Assembly: GCA_903912795.1 (NCBI GenBank)
Contig: CAIWIS010000566.1
Coordinates: forward strand, 1 to 6,652
DNA length: 6,652 nt
Reading direction: 5' to 3'
From: an uncultured Bacteroidales bacterium
Lineage (GTDB): Bacteria; Bacteroidota; Bacteroidia; Bacteroidales; Paludibacteraceae
The translations under genes and the position numbers were made by a program. Under the pieces are notes generated by a model that worked only from the letters and a program-made list of their open reading frames with translations, was not told the DNA's origin and made no database searches. Positions within the stretch are counted from its first letter, which is position 1; every line of letters begins with the position of its first letter. Positions 1 to 6,652 of this stretch are shown here, piece by piece.

Positions 1-1521
1 AAAATTATTGAACATGGTCCCGTTCGCATAGCAATTGAAGTAAAACGCAAAGGTATGAATTCCTACATTAGCCAAATAATTAGCCTTTCGACTGGCGAAA
101 CCGGCAAGCGAGTAGAAATTGCCAATAACATTGACTGGCAATCGACAGGAGTTAGCTTAAAAGCGTCTTTCCCTCTCACAACCGACAATGAAATGGCTAC
201 ATACAACATGGGCGTTGGAGCTATTCAACGGAATAATAATGATGAGAAAAAATTTGAAGTACCATCTAAAGAATGGTTCGACTTAACAGATAAATCAGGC
301 AATTATGGGGTTTCGATACTCGAAGATTGTAAATTTGGATCCGACAAACCAGATAACAACACACTTCGCTTAACCTTATTATTTACACCCGAAACCAAAA
401 CCTTAAAAGGTCATAAAGAACAAGACTCGCAGGATTGGGGCATACATGATTTTAAATACTCTATGTACAGTCATAAAGGCGATTGGATTGAAGGACTTAC
501 TCCTTGGCAAGCTAAATTTGTAAACCAGCCTTTATTGGCTTTCGAGGCACCAAAACACGAAGGTGTATTGGGCAAAAGCATTTCGCTTGTAAACATCAAT
601 TCTCCACAAGTAGGAATGATGGCTTTTAAGAAAATGGAAAATGGTGATTATTATATTATCCGTGTAAATGAGTTATTTGGTAAAGATGCAAAAGGGATTG
701 ACATTACTTTTCCGGGTAAAATTATAGATGCTTACGAGCTTAACGGTCAGGAACAAAAAATAGGAACTGCCGATTTTGCCAATGGAAAATTAAATTTTGA
801 TATAAGTCATTTTAGCATTCGTAGTTTTGCTGTAAAGTTTACACCGGCTACTAATAATGCAAAAAAACTTGAACAGTTACCAGTTGGCATTCCTTATAAT
901 CAAGATGGTATGAGCTTTGACAATAATCGTTCTGATGGAAACCTTGGTTCTCGTTTTACACTTCCTGCAGAATTAATACCTGCCGAAGTAATCAGCGAAG
1001 ATATAGTATTTAAAATGGGCAATGCTGCTGATGAACAGTATAATATGGTAAGCTGCAAAGGTCAAAAAATTGACCTTCCCGCTGGTAAATATAATAAATT
1101 GTATATTTTGGCTGGGGCAACAAAAGACACGATCGCTGATTTCAGGATTGATAAACAAAGTAATCAATTGGCTATTCAAAATATTATCGGATATATCGGG
1201 CAATTTTATAACCGCGAATTTGCTTTAGACCAGATAACAGTAACTGCAATTAAAAAGCCTTATTTAAAAACCGATAACATTGCCTGGTTTGCTTCACATC
1301 GTCATTTGGAATATCCTTCAAAAAATGATGCTTACCAATATTGTTTTATGTATAAATACGAAATCAACCTGCCAGCAGGAGCCAAAAGTATTACCTTACC
1401 GCAAGATGATAGAATAAAAGTATTTGCAATAACGGTAGCTAAAAATGAACTTGACAACATCAAAGTTTTACAACCTTTAATGGATGATTTTAAGGAGAAT
1501 AAAGCTTTTAAGTTGAGGTAA
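1..1521 (+). CDS. GH38 alpha-mannosidase, C-terminal part (5' end outside window)
   Basis: This is the C-terminal 506 residues of a glycoside hydrolase family 38 alpha-mannosidase, an enzyme that removes alpha-linked mannose from glycans. The frame is open from base 1, and the residues before the first ATG (base 55), such as EHGPVRIAIEVKRKG, already fit the family, so that ATG is internal. Numbering from base 1, the GH38 C-terminal beta-sandwich signature runs from WFDLTD (92-97) through YGVSILEDCKFGSDKPD (102-118) and LRLTLLFTP (122-130) to WGIHDFKYSMYSHKGDW (146-162). A later beta-rich region (about 315-490) contains IAWFASHRH (427-435) and IKVFAIT (472-478), which I recall from Bacteroidota family members. 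The catalytic N-terminal domain and any signal peptide are upstream, so catalytic residues and localisation cannot be judged. The stop lies 53 bp before the next gene, suggesting co-transcription. Family assignment is confident; exact linkage specificity is unknown. Confidence 0.9.
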   Translation, partial: KIIEHGPVRIAIEVKRKGMNSYISQIISLSTGETGKRVEIANNIDWQSTGVSLKASFPLTTDNEMATYNMGVGAIQRNNNDEKKFEVPSKEWFDLTDKSGNYGVSILEDCKFGSDKPDNNTLRLTLLFTPETKTLKGHKEQDSQDWGIHDFKYSMYSHKGDWIEGLTPWQAKFVNQPLLAFEAPKHEGVLGKSISLVNINSPQVGMMAFKKMENGDYYIIRVNELFGKDAKGIDITFPGKIIDAYELNGQEQKIGTADFANGKLNFDISHFSIRSFAVKFTPATNNAKKLEQLPVGIPYNQDGMSFDNNRSDGNLGSRFTLPAELIPAEVISEDIVFKMGNAADEQYNMVSCKGQKIDLPAGKYNKLYILAGATKDTIADFRIDKQSNQLAIQNIIGYIGQFYNREFALDQITVTAIKKPYLKTDNIAWFASHRHLEYPSKNDAYQYCFMYKYEINLPAGAKSITLPQDDRIKVFAITVAKNELDNIKVLQPLMDDFKENKAFKLR

Positions 1522-1574
1522 ATTATTTTTTTGGGATGAATTATGTTTTTTATTAATCTTATTTTTAAAACAAA

Positions 1575-2441
1575 ATGAAACGAACATTCTTTTTAAAAAC
1601 TGTAGTCGCATTATCCATTTTTTTTACTTGCTTTTCTGCCACTGCATTTAGCAAATCAAAACCAGCAGCTACTTTCAATATTATTAGCTACAATATTCGA
1701 ATGAACACTCCTGGCGATAGTTTAAATGCATGGCCTTTGCGTAAAGAAAAAGTGGCAGGATTGCTCCGATTCCATCAAGCCGACATTTTTAATGTACAGG
1801 AAGCACTTCCTGAACAAATGGATGATTTGTTGGCTGCATTTCCTGAATTTGATCATGTCGGAGTTGGACGCGACGATGGTGCACGCTCGGGTGAACATAC
1901 ATCTATATTTTACAAAAAAAAATGCTTCGAAAAGTTGAACGGTGGCGTGTTTTGGTTAAACGAAACTCCTGAAAGACCAGGTAAAGGCTGGGACGCTGCC
2001 CATAATCGTACAGTAACCTGGATAAAATTAAAGCATAAATCTACAGGGAAATCGTTTTATATATTCAACACTCATTTCGACAATCAGGGCAAATTGGCAC
2101 GCGATAAAGGAGCACTGCTAACCATCAAAATGATGAAAGAAATCAACAAAGAAGGGCTGCCTTTGATACTTACAGGCGATTTGAATTTGTCGAAAAACAC
2201 AACTTCTGTACAGTTTATCTTAGGTTATTTATCCGATGCTATGGATAAAACCATTACTCCACATTATGGCCCAGTATCTACCAGTGGTGGTTTTGCAGTA
2301 AAAAATCTGTCACGAAAGATTGATTATATATTTATTAATGATAAAGTTACAGTTCTTCGACATGGTCATTTGTCTGACTCGTTTGGATTGTTTTATCCCT
2401 CTGATCACCTTCCAGTTTTAGCAGAACTTAGAATAAATTAA
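1575..2441 (+). CDS. Exported endonuclease/exonuclease/phosphatase (EEP) family metallohydrolase
   Basis: A complete 288-residue protein of the EEP superfamily, whose members cleave phosphodiester or phosphomonoester bonds using a divalent metal. Residues 1-24 form a signal peptide (positive start, hydrophobic 9-20, SATA before the likely cut), so the enzyme should leave the cytoplasm. All expected active-site motifs are present in order: SYNIR (38-42, Asn40), QE (75-76, Glu76), FNTHFDN (164-170, His167), LTGDLN (199-204, Asp202 and Asn204), IDYIF (249-253, Asp250) and SDHLPV (276-281, Asp277-His278). The stretch FWLNETP...GWDAAHNRTVTW (126-149) is typical of the secreted Bacteroidota branch often annotated only as EEP family protein. 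Length is normal and nothing is truncated. The start is the only reasonable one and is preceded by an A/T-rich leader without a Shine-Dalgarno. The substrate is not shown by sequence. Its place 53 bp behind an alpha-mannosidase suggests a sugar-phosphate or phosphorylated glycan rather than nucleic acid, but that is inference. Confidence 0.9.
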   Translation: MKRTFFLKTVVALSIFFTCFSATAFSKSKPAATFNIISYNIRMNTPGDSLNAWPLRKEKVAGLLRFHQADIFNVQEALPEQMDDLLAAFPEFDHVGVGRDDGARSGEHTSIFYKKKCFEKLNGGVFWLNETPERPGKGWDAAHNRTVTWIKLKHKSTGKSFYIFNTHFDNQGKLARDKGALLTIKMMKEINKEGLPLILTGDLNLSKNTTSVQFILGYLSDAMDKTITPHYGPVSTSGGFAVKNLSRKIDYIFINDKVTVLRHGHLSDSFGLFYPSDHLPVLAELRIN

Positions 2442-2495
2442 TCAGAGACGTGTTTATTTGAAAATATTTTTATTTTATTTCTGACTAAAGCAATA

Positions 2496-2528
2496 ATTAA
2501 TCTTTTATTAATCATTCATTAATTGCTT
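2496..2528 (+). repeat. Three ATTAAT elements at 11-bp spacing, upstream of a promoter box
   Basis: ATTAATC occurs at 2496-2502 and 2507-2513 and ATTAATT at 2518-2524, each starting 11 bp after the previous one. ATTAAT is its own reverse complement, so each unit is a small palindrome and all three lie on the same face of the helix. The outer copies also form an imperfect hairpin (2491-2501 with 2518-2529, one bulge and one G-T pair). The array ends about 10 bp before the -7 box at 2534. It could be an operator or activator site for the downstream gene. The surrounding DNA is very AT-rich, so chance is a real alternative. Confidence 0.4.
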
Positions 2529-2533
2529 GTATC

Positions 2534-2541
2534 TACATTTG
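2534..2541 (+). promoter_or_regulatory. Candidate Bacteroidota -7 promoter box (TACATTTG)
   Basis: TACATTTG matches the Bacteroidota -7 consensus TAnnTTTG exactly. It lies 63 bp before the ATG at 2605, giving an expected untranslated leader of roughly 55-60 nt. No good -33 TTTG is seen about 20 bp upstream; that space is taken by the ATTAAT array, which may mean activator dependence. It is the only full match to the consensus I saw in the intergenic regions. Confidence 0.5.
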
Positions 2542-2604
2542 CTTAAAATAAATATATCTATAATCTCAATTTATAATCATTAGTATTAACAATTAATTTA
2601 ATTT

Positions 2605-3933
2605 ATGATGAAAAACTACATTTTTATTTTCGTAGCAGCTATTATGTTGCTTGGAGTTCAAAATTCTGTAAATGCTGCAGATTATGTATTAACAGTAACC
2701 GGTGGTACAGGTAGTGGTACTTATGCCTCTGGTGCAGTAGCTAATATTGTTGCAGGAACTCCTGCTCCAGGAGAGGTGTTCGATAGATGGGTAATAACTG
2801 AAGGATTTCCGGTTATTGATAATATTTATAATTCTACAACAACTCTTACGATGCCAGTTATGGATGTAAAAATTCAGGCACTTTACATGGCTGAAGGTCC
2901 TACTTACTTTGATAATTGCGATGCATTGACAGGAGGCTTTTGTGATTGGACAGTAGGTGGAACAAAAACCACAGTATCTTTAAATACTACAGATATGATT
3001 CAGGGAACAGGTTGTTTGGAAAACACCTTAGCTGGAACTAATACAACCATATTTCAAAGTCCAAGATCCACAGACCTTGTAGGTGCAGCGCCTCCCAAAA
3101 GTACAGGTGTTACTCTTGCTAATGGGATTCTCCGACTAAGATTTTGGATTGAAGATGTAACAAAATTAGGAGGCAACCTATCCATCGAAATTGGTAGTGG
3201 AGGATTACCCGATCAAGGTGAAATTCAGTTTAATGTTACAAAAGCAAATGTTAAAAACGGTTGGAATAATCTGAATCTGAAATTAAGTGCTGGTGGAATT
3301 ACAAAAGGAACATCCGGATTAGATCCAAATTTAGAGGCTATTAATTGGTTTAGAATTTATTCATCCAGTTCTGTTGCAGGCCTTAAAGCAAGACTTGATG
3401 GAATAATGATTTACGAACCAACTTTATCAAAAGTAGATCCTCCAATAATATGGGCTCCTGCCGATATAGTTGTAAATACTGCATTAGGAGCAACACAATT
3501 AAATGCAACATCTCCAATAACAGGTGCCTATACCTACAATCCGGTAAGTGGAACACTTATGCCCGAATTAGGTCAAAAAGAACTTAAAGTAACTTTTATT
3601 CCTTTAAACTTTCACCAATTTATATACAATACAATTACCGACAAAGTAGTGAATGTGAATGTAATAGATGCAACAGGTGTAAAGAGTGTCAATGAATCAG
3701 GATTGAACATCTATCCTAATCCACTAAAGAGTAATGGAGTGCTTAATATTAAAAACGAAGAACAAGATAACTACAAGTTGAGAATCAGCAATATGAATGG
3801 TCAAACTGTGTATTCAAGTAACTTGAACGGATCACAATCATTGAATGTTAATGGCGTTTTGAAACAAGGAGCTTATATAGTATCTTTAATTTCAAGCAAA
3901 TCTACACGCAACCAAAAATTAGTTGTTGAATAG
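2605..3933 (+). CDS. Secreted modular protein with InlB-type repeat, jelly-roll-like and Ig-like domains and T9SS type A sorting domain
   Basis: A complete 442-residue exported protein. Residues 1-24 are a signal peptide (hydrophobic 5-18, VNA before the cut). Residues 27-94 resemble a divergent InlB B-repeat: YVLTVTGGTGSGTY, then FDRW (59-62) and TLTMP (80-84). Residues about 100-271 look like a beta-sandwich or jelly-roll domain of the carbohydrate-binding type (LRLRFWIED at 176-184, GWNNLNLKL at 219-227, LDGIMIYE at 264-271); this is fold-level judgement without a named family. Residues about 279-353 match a bacterial Ig-like repeat (PPIIWAPADIVVNTALGATQLNA). Residues 366-442 are a T9SS type A sorting domain: LNIYPNP (368-374), YKLRISNMNGQTVY (390-403), GAYIVSL (422-428), KLVVE at the end. 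The protein is therefore predicted to cross the outer membrane by T9SS and be surface-attached or released. No catalytic motif is visible; glycan binding is inferred. It starts MM, so the second ATG (2608) is an equally possible start. Transcription probably begins at the upstream TACATTTG promoter. Confidence 0.88.
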   Translation: MMKNYIFIFVAAIMLLGVQNSVNAADYVLTVTGGTGSGTYASGAVANIVAGTPAPGEVFDRWVITEGFPVIDNIYNSTTTLTMPVMDVKIQALYMAEGPTYFDNCDALTGGFCDWTVGGTKTTVSLNTTDMIQGTGCLENTLAGTNTTIFQSPRSTDLVGAAPPKSTGVTLANGILRLRFWIEDVTKLGGNLSIEIGSGGLPDQGEIQFNVTKANVKNGWNNLNLKLSAGGITKGTSGLDPNLEAINWFRIYSSSSVAGLKARLDGIMIYEPTLSKVDPPIIWAPADIVVNTALGATQLNATSPITGAYTYNPVSGTLMPELGQKELKVTFIPLNFHQFIYNTITDKVVNVNVIDATGVKSVNESGLNIYPNPLKSNGVLNIKNEEQDNYKLRISNMNGQTVYSSNLNGSQSLNVNGVLKQGAYIVSLISSKSTRNQKLVVE

Positions 3934-3981
3934 TTTTCATTCTCATTCGGAAAAATTAATTTAAATTTTCCTGCATTTTTA

Positions 3982-4020
3982 ACTTCCTAAATCTCCTATT
4001 AAAAAAGGGATTTAGGAAGT
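3982..4020 (+). terminator. Hairpin with 12-bp perfect stem, likely terminator
   Basis: ACTTCCTAAATC (3982-3993) pairs perfectly with GATTTAGGAAGT (4009-4020), and two further pairs (T-G, C-G) extend it inward around an A-rich loop. It begins 48 bp after the stop of the secreted modular protein and ends 60 bp before the next start. A short T run (4025-4028) follows on the + strand, so the U-tract is weak. The likely role is transcription termination or 3'-end protection of the upstream mRNA. The core CCTAAATC...GATTTAGG resembles palindromes I recall as recurring between genes in Bacteroidota, so it may be a dispersed repeat as well. Confidence 0.65.
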
Positions 4021-4080
4021 AAACTTTTCCTTTAAAAAACAAATCAATATTCTCATAAACTTTCTTTTAAATCAATTTTT

Positions 4081-6652
4081 ATGAAAAAAATTACAGGAAT
4101 TATTCTAACGTTACTTCTAAGTTGTGCTACTTTTATGTCAGCACAGGTAACTCTCTCCGGTGCTACCGAAGCAAGCGTTGGTGCCATCAATAAATCGTAC
4201 GCTAACTTGATTGCTGCATTTGCTGCTATCAATGGCAATGCGGCTGGATTATCAACAGATAATTTGATCCTTGAATTATCGGCAAGTACCACTGAAACTG
4301 CTGGATCAACATCATCAACAACAACTCTTAATGCTCCACGAGGTATTTCAGCTACAGTTGTTACTCCTGGTGCAACTACTTACAAATTTCCGGAAATAAC
4401 ATTAACCGGTGGTACAAGAACTGGTATACCAGGTACATTTGTTGTAACAATTAATAATGGGAAAGTTTTAACTATTGCCAATTCAAATGGAACCTGGACA
4501 GTTGCACCTACAATAACTATCGAAGGAGCAAGTAGCACAAATAGTCTGAATGTTTCAACTCAGGCAACTGCAATTTGTACAGCACCTTCTACTGGGGGTA
4601 ACTTAACAACTTATGTTACTAATGGTGGAGCCGGATACGGTCCTAAAACTACAGTAACAGCAACCAGTGGTGGATCTGATGCTGCTATTAGTTATGGTTT
4701 AATTTCTACTGCAACTACACCTACGGGTACTGGACCGTTAATCATTCAGCCTGCAGCAATAGCTGTATCAACAAACTCTTATTTAGATAATGCTGGTAGT
4801 GGTTATACTGCAGGAACTGCGGGAGCTACTGCACCAGCAGAAAATACCACAGGTGGAACATTTGCATCTGGAAGTGCTGCAACTGCAAGTTCTGTAATTA
4901 CAATATCAAATGCAAATTATGCATCTGTAAAGATTTACCCAACAGCATCTGGTGTGGTAATTAACTCATCTACTGCAGGAAACCAACCATTTATAGTTCT
5001 GAATGGAGCAAAGAATGTTACCATCGATGGACGTGTACATACTGCTGGAGTTCCTTCAGGAGGAGCTGATTTAACCATTCAGCACAAAACTACGTCTAAT
5101 ACAGGTGGTACTGCTGCAAGTACAAATAATGCTTCAACTATTTACTTAAATGCGGGTGCACATCACAATATCATTACGTATTGCAAAATAAAATCGATGA
5201 CGCAAAATGGAAATACCCGTGGCACATTGGCAATTGGTACCAATTCATTAGTAAACGGTGCTTCGGCCTCAAGTGTAGGTGGTAGTTACAATACCATTTC
5301 ATACAATGAATTTTCTCCTCTTAATCCCTCTGGATTTGCTTATGCAGCTAGTGGAAATGGTGGAATGCTTACATTTGCAAACTGTAACGATGACTTCCCA
5401 AGTACTAACAACATTATTGATAACAATACCTTTGATAATTATTTTATAGCAGGTCCAACAGGGAATATCTCTGCCGCTATCTATGTATATGGAAATCCAA
5501 ACCCAAACAAGCCGAATAATTCAAACTATACAATTACAAACAATAGCTTTTTCAATTCGGTTGATGGAGCCACTACAGCAAATAACAACAGAATGTTTAT
5601 AAAAGTAGGTAATGCGCCCTATCTTTATGGAGGTTATGGTAATATTGTTTCAGGAAATTACATAGGTGGTAAAGCTGCACAATGTGCTGGTGGAACATTG
5701 ACTAAGACGGGAGCTTTTGCAGATAACATGACTTGTATACATTATAATGGTTCGTATGGTGCTTCTTCAGCAATACAGAATAATGTTATTAAGAATATTT
5801 CAATGACAAATGGAACTGGGGCCGTTGCAAATACTACAAAATTCATTGATGTAAATGGATATGGCAATGTGTCAGTTACTGGTAATAAGCTAGGGGATGA
5901 TGGTTCGATTACAATTGACAATTCAACTATGTCACTACCTTCCAATTTGTATAGCATTTATGTTAATGGTGTTGGAAATGTAACTTGCGAAAATAATACC
6001 ATAGCTAATATTACCCATAATACAGCCGCAGGAAATCTGTATGGAATTTTCCACGAAACAGGGGTTAATGCACTGAACGCGAACGCTAATTTAATTCATT
6101 CGTTGAATGTTACGTCTACCAGCACAGCAGCTAAAATTGTTGGAATTAATTGTGCCAGTGGTACCAATTCAATTACAAATAATATTGTAAAATTGGGTGA
6201 TAATAATGCAGCAACTATTTATGGTTTGAACGAAGAAAATGCTGCTACAGCTAGCAGTTTTAATCACAATACAGTGTATATAAGTGGCGCTCCAACTACC
6301 GGGGCTCTTAACTCAGCTTGTATGGCCAGCAACGGTTCAACGAACTCACGCAGTATTCAGAATAATATATTTGTAAATGCACGTACCAACAACGCAGCAA
6401 CTGGGAATCATTTTGCACTACTTATGCCAGCTACTACAGGAACTATTGCTGTAGATGCTAACGATTATATGGCTACAGGAGCAAGTGGTGCTATATTAGG
6501 TAGTTATGGTGGAGTGGATGTAACTTCTGGTTCAGTAATTGTAACAGGACAAGATATAAATAGTTTGACTGTAGATCCTGGTTTTGCATCGGCAGGTGGT
6601 ATATTAGCGGCAAATTATATGACTTCCACAACATTAACTGGTGTTAGCTCTA
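4081..6652 (+). CDS. Large secreted right-handed beta-helix protein (3' end outside window)
   Basis: The frame is open without a stop from ATG 4081 to the window edge: 857 residues visible, more beyond. Residues 1-21 are a signal peptide (hydrophobic core 7-18, SA before Q22). Residues 33-75 form a conserved N-terminal element of a Bacteroidota surface-protein family (YANLIAAFAAIN, then TTETA at 70-74), which resumes at 280-319 with YASVKIYPTASG and PFIVLNGAKNVTIDGRV. Between them lie about 190-200 Gly/Thr/Ala-rich residues with degenerate repeats. From about 330 to 770 there are at least 11 beta-helix turns of the type N-x-I-x-x-N-x-F/I, for example NIIDNNTF (444-451), YTITNNSF (483-490), VTCENNTI (634-641) and SIQNNIF (758-764). 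DANDYM (792-797) and the stretch around DPGF (832-835) match the element that usually closes this helix. The fold is that of polysaccharide lyases and adhesins, but no catalytic cluster is evident, so a surface adhesin or structural role is more likely. A C-terminal T9SS sorting domain is expected downstream, unseen. No clear promoter precedes it. Confidence 0.87.
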   Translation, partial: MKKITGIILTLLLSCATFMSAQVTLSGATEASVGAINKSYANLIAAFAAINGNAAGLSTDNLILELSASTTETAGSTSSTTTLNAPRGISATVVTPGATTYKFPEITLTGGTRTGIPGTFVVTINNGKVLTIANSNGTWTVAPTITIEGASSTNSLNVSTQATAICTAPSTGGNLTTYVTNGGAGYGPKTTVTATSGGSDAAISYGLISTATTPTGTGPLIIQPAAIAVSTNSYLDNAGSGYTAGTAGATAPAENTTGGTFASGSAATASSVITISNANYASVKIYPTASGVVINSSTAGNQPFIVLNGAKNVTIDGRVHTAGVPSGGADLTIQHKTTSNTGGTAASTNNASTIYLNAGAHHNIITYCKIKSMTQNGNTRGTLAIGTNSLVNGASASSVGGSYNTISYNEFSPLNPSGFAYAASGNGGMLTFANCNDDFPSTNNIIDNNTFDNYFIAGPTGNISAAIYVYGNPNPNKPNNSNYTITNNSFFNSVDGATTANNNRMFIKVGNAPYLYGGYGNIVSGNYIGGKAAQCAGGTLTKTGAFADNMTCIHYNGSYGASSAIQNNVIKNISMTNGTGAVANTTKFIDVNGYGNVSVTGNKLGDDGSITIDNSTMSLPSNLYSIYVNGVGNVTCENNTIANITHNTAAGNLYGIFHETGVNALNANANLIHSLNVTSTSTAAKIVGINCASGTNSITNNIVKLGDNNAATIYGLNEENAATASSFNHNTVYISGAPTTGALNSACMASNGSTNSRSIQNNIFVNARTNNAATGNHFALLMPATTGTIAVDANDYMATGASGAILGSYGGVDVTSGSVIVTGQDINSLTVDPGFASAGGILAANYMTSTTLTGVSS

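Noticed and set aside
973..1203. Reverse-strand ORF of 76 codons
   Set aside because: It lies wholly inside the alpha-mannosidase gene on the other strand, has no recognisable domain, and the + strand frame has clear family conservation.
1522..1574. Possible promoter before the EEP gene (TATGTTTT at about 1542)
   Set aside because: It only partly matches TAnnTTTG and no -33 box sits at suitable spacing; co-transcription with the mannosidase is simpler.
1726..1938. Second + strand frame of 70 codons inside the EEP gene
   Set aside because: It overlaps the catalytic core of the EEP protein in another frame and its translation shows no motif; it is a shadow.
2443..2486. Hairpin after the EEP gene (TCAGA with TCTGA)
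   Set aside because: Only a 5-6 bp stem around a loop of about 30 nt in AT-rich DNA and no proper T run after it; too weak to call a terminator.
4021..4080. Possible promoter before the beta-helix gene
   Set aside because: No TAnnTTTG match is present; TAAACTTTC near 4056 differs at key positions. A promoter or read-through must exist, but I cannot place it.
4053..4292. Reverse-strand ORF of 79 codons at the start of the beta-helix gene
   Set aside because: The + strand frame from 4081 has a signal peptide, family motifs and 857 open codons, so the reverse frame is a shadow.
5742..5957. Reverse-strand ORF of 71 codons
   Set aside because: It is antisense to beta-helix repeats; its regular look comes from the repeat composition of the coding strand.
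4885..6652. Polysaccharide lyase or pectinase activity for the beta-helix protein
   Set aside because: The fold is shared with such enzymes, but I see no cluster of conserved acidic or basic catalytic residues on the turns; the sequence is rich in Asn, Thr, Ser and Gly as in structural or adhesive helices.

Overview
The window looks like the chromosome of a Bacteroidota bacterium, probably a Bacteroidales or related free-living lineage. The DNA is AT-rich. Genes start after A/T-rich leaders without clear Shine-Dalgarno sequences. One intergenic region carries a Bacteroidota-type -7 box (TAnnTTTG), and one protein ends in a type A sorting domain of the type IX secretion system (T9SS), which is confined to this phylum. 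All genes lie on the + strand. No RNA gene, insertion sequence, CRISPR array or phage gene was seen.

Layout: (1) bases 1-1521 are the 3' part of a glycoside hydrolase family 38 (GH38) alpha-mannosidase gene whose catalytic half lies upstream of the window. (2) After 53 bp comes a complete gene for an exported endonuclease/exonuclease/phosphatase (EEP) family protein. These two look like one transcription unit, plausibly for breaking down mannose-containing, perhaps phosphorylated, glycans. (3) A 163-bp gap holds three ATTAAT elements spaced 11 bp apart, directly upstream of a TACATTTG -7 box. (4) Next is a complete 442-residue modular secreted protein: signal peptide, InlB-type repeat, jelly-roll-like domain, Ig-like domain, T9SS sorting domain. 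(5) A 147-bp gap follows with a strong 12-bp-stem hairpin, probably a terminator. (6) A long gene starts at 4081 and stays open to the window edge (857 codons visible). It encodes a secreted right-handed beta-helix protein of a Bacteroidota surface-protein family. Because it has no stop codon in the window, it is easily missed by tools that list only complete ORFs.

Genes 1-2 suggest periplasmic or outer-surface glycan turnover. Genes 3-4 suggest large surface-displayed or released binding or structural proteins. No link between the two halves can be shown from the sequence. The most distinctive points are a roughly 190-200-residue block of degenerate Gly-x-Gly-Tyr-type repeats that appears inserted inside the conserved N-terminal module of the beta-helix protein, and the helically phased ATTAAT array at the promoter of the third gene. 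I found no strong evidence for an undescribed multi-gene system.
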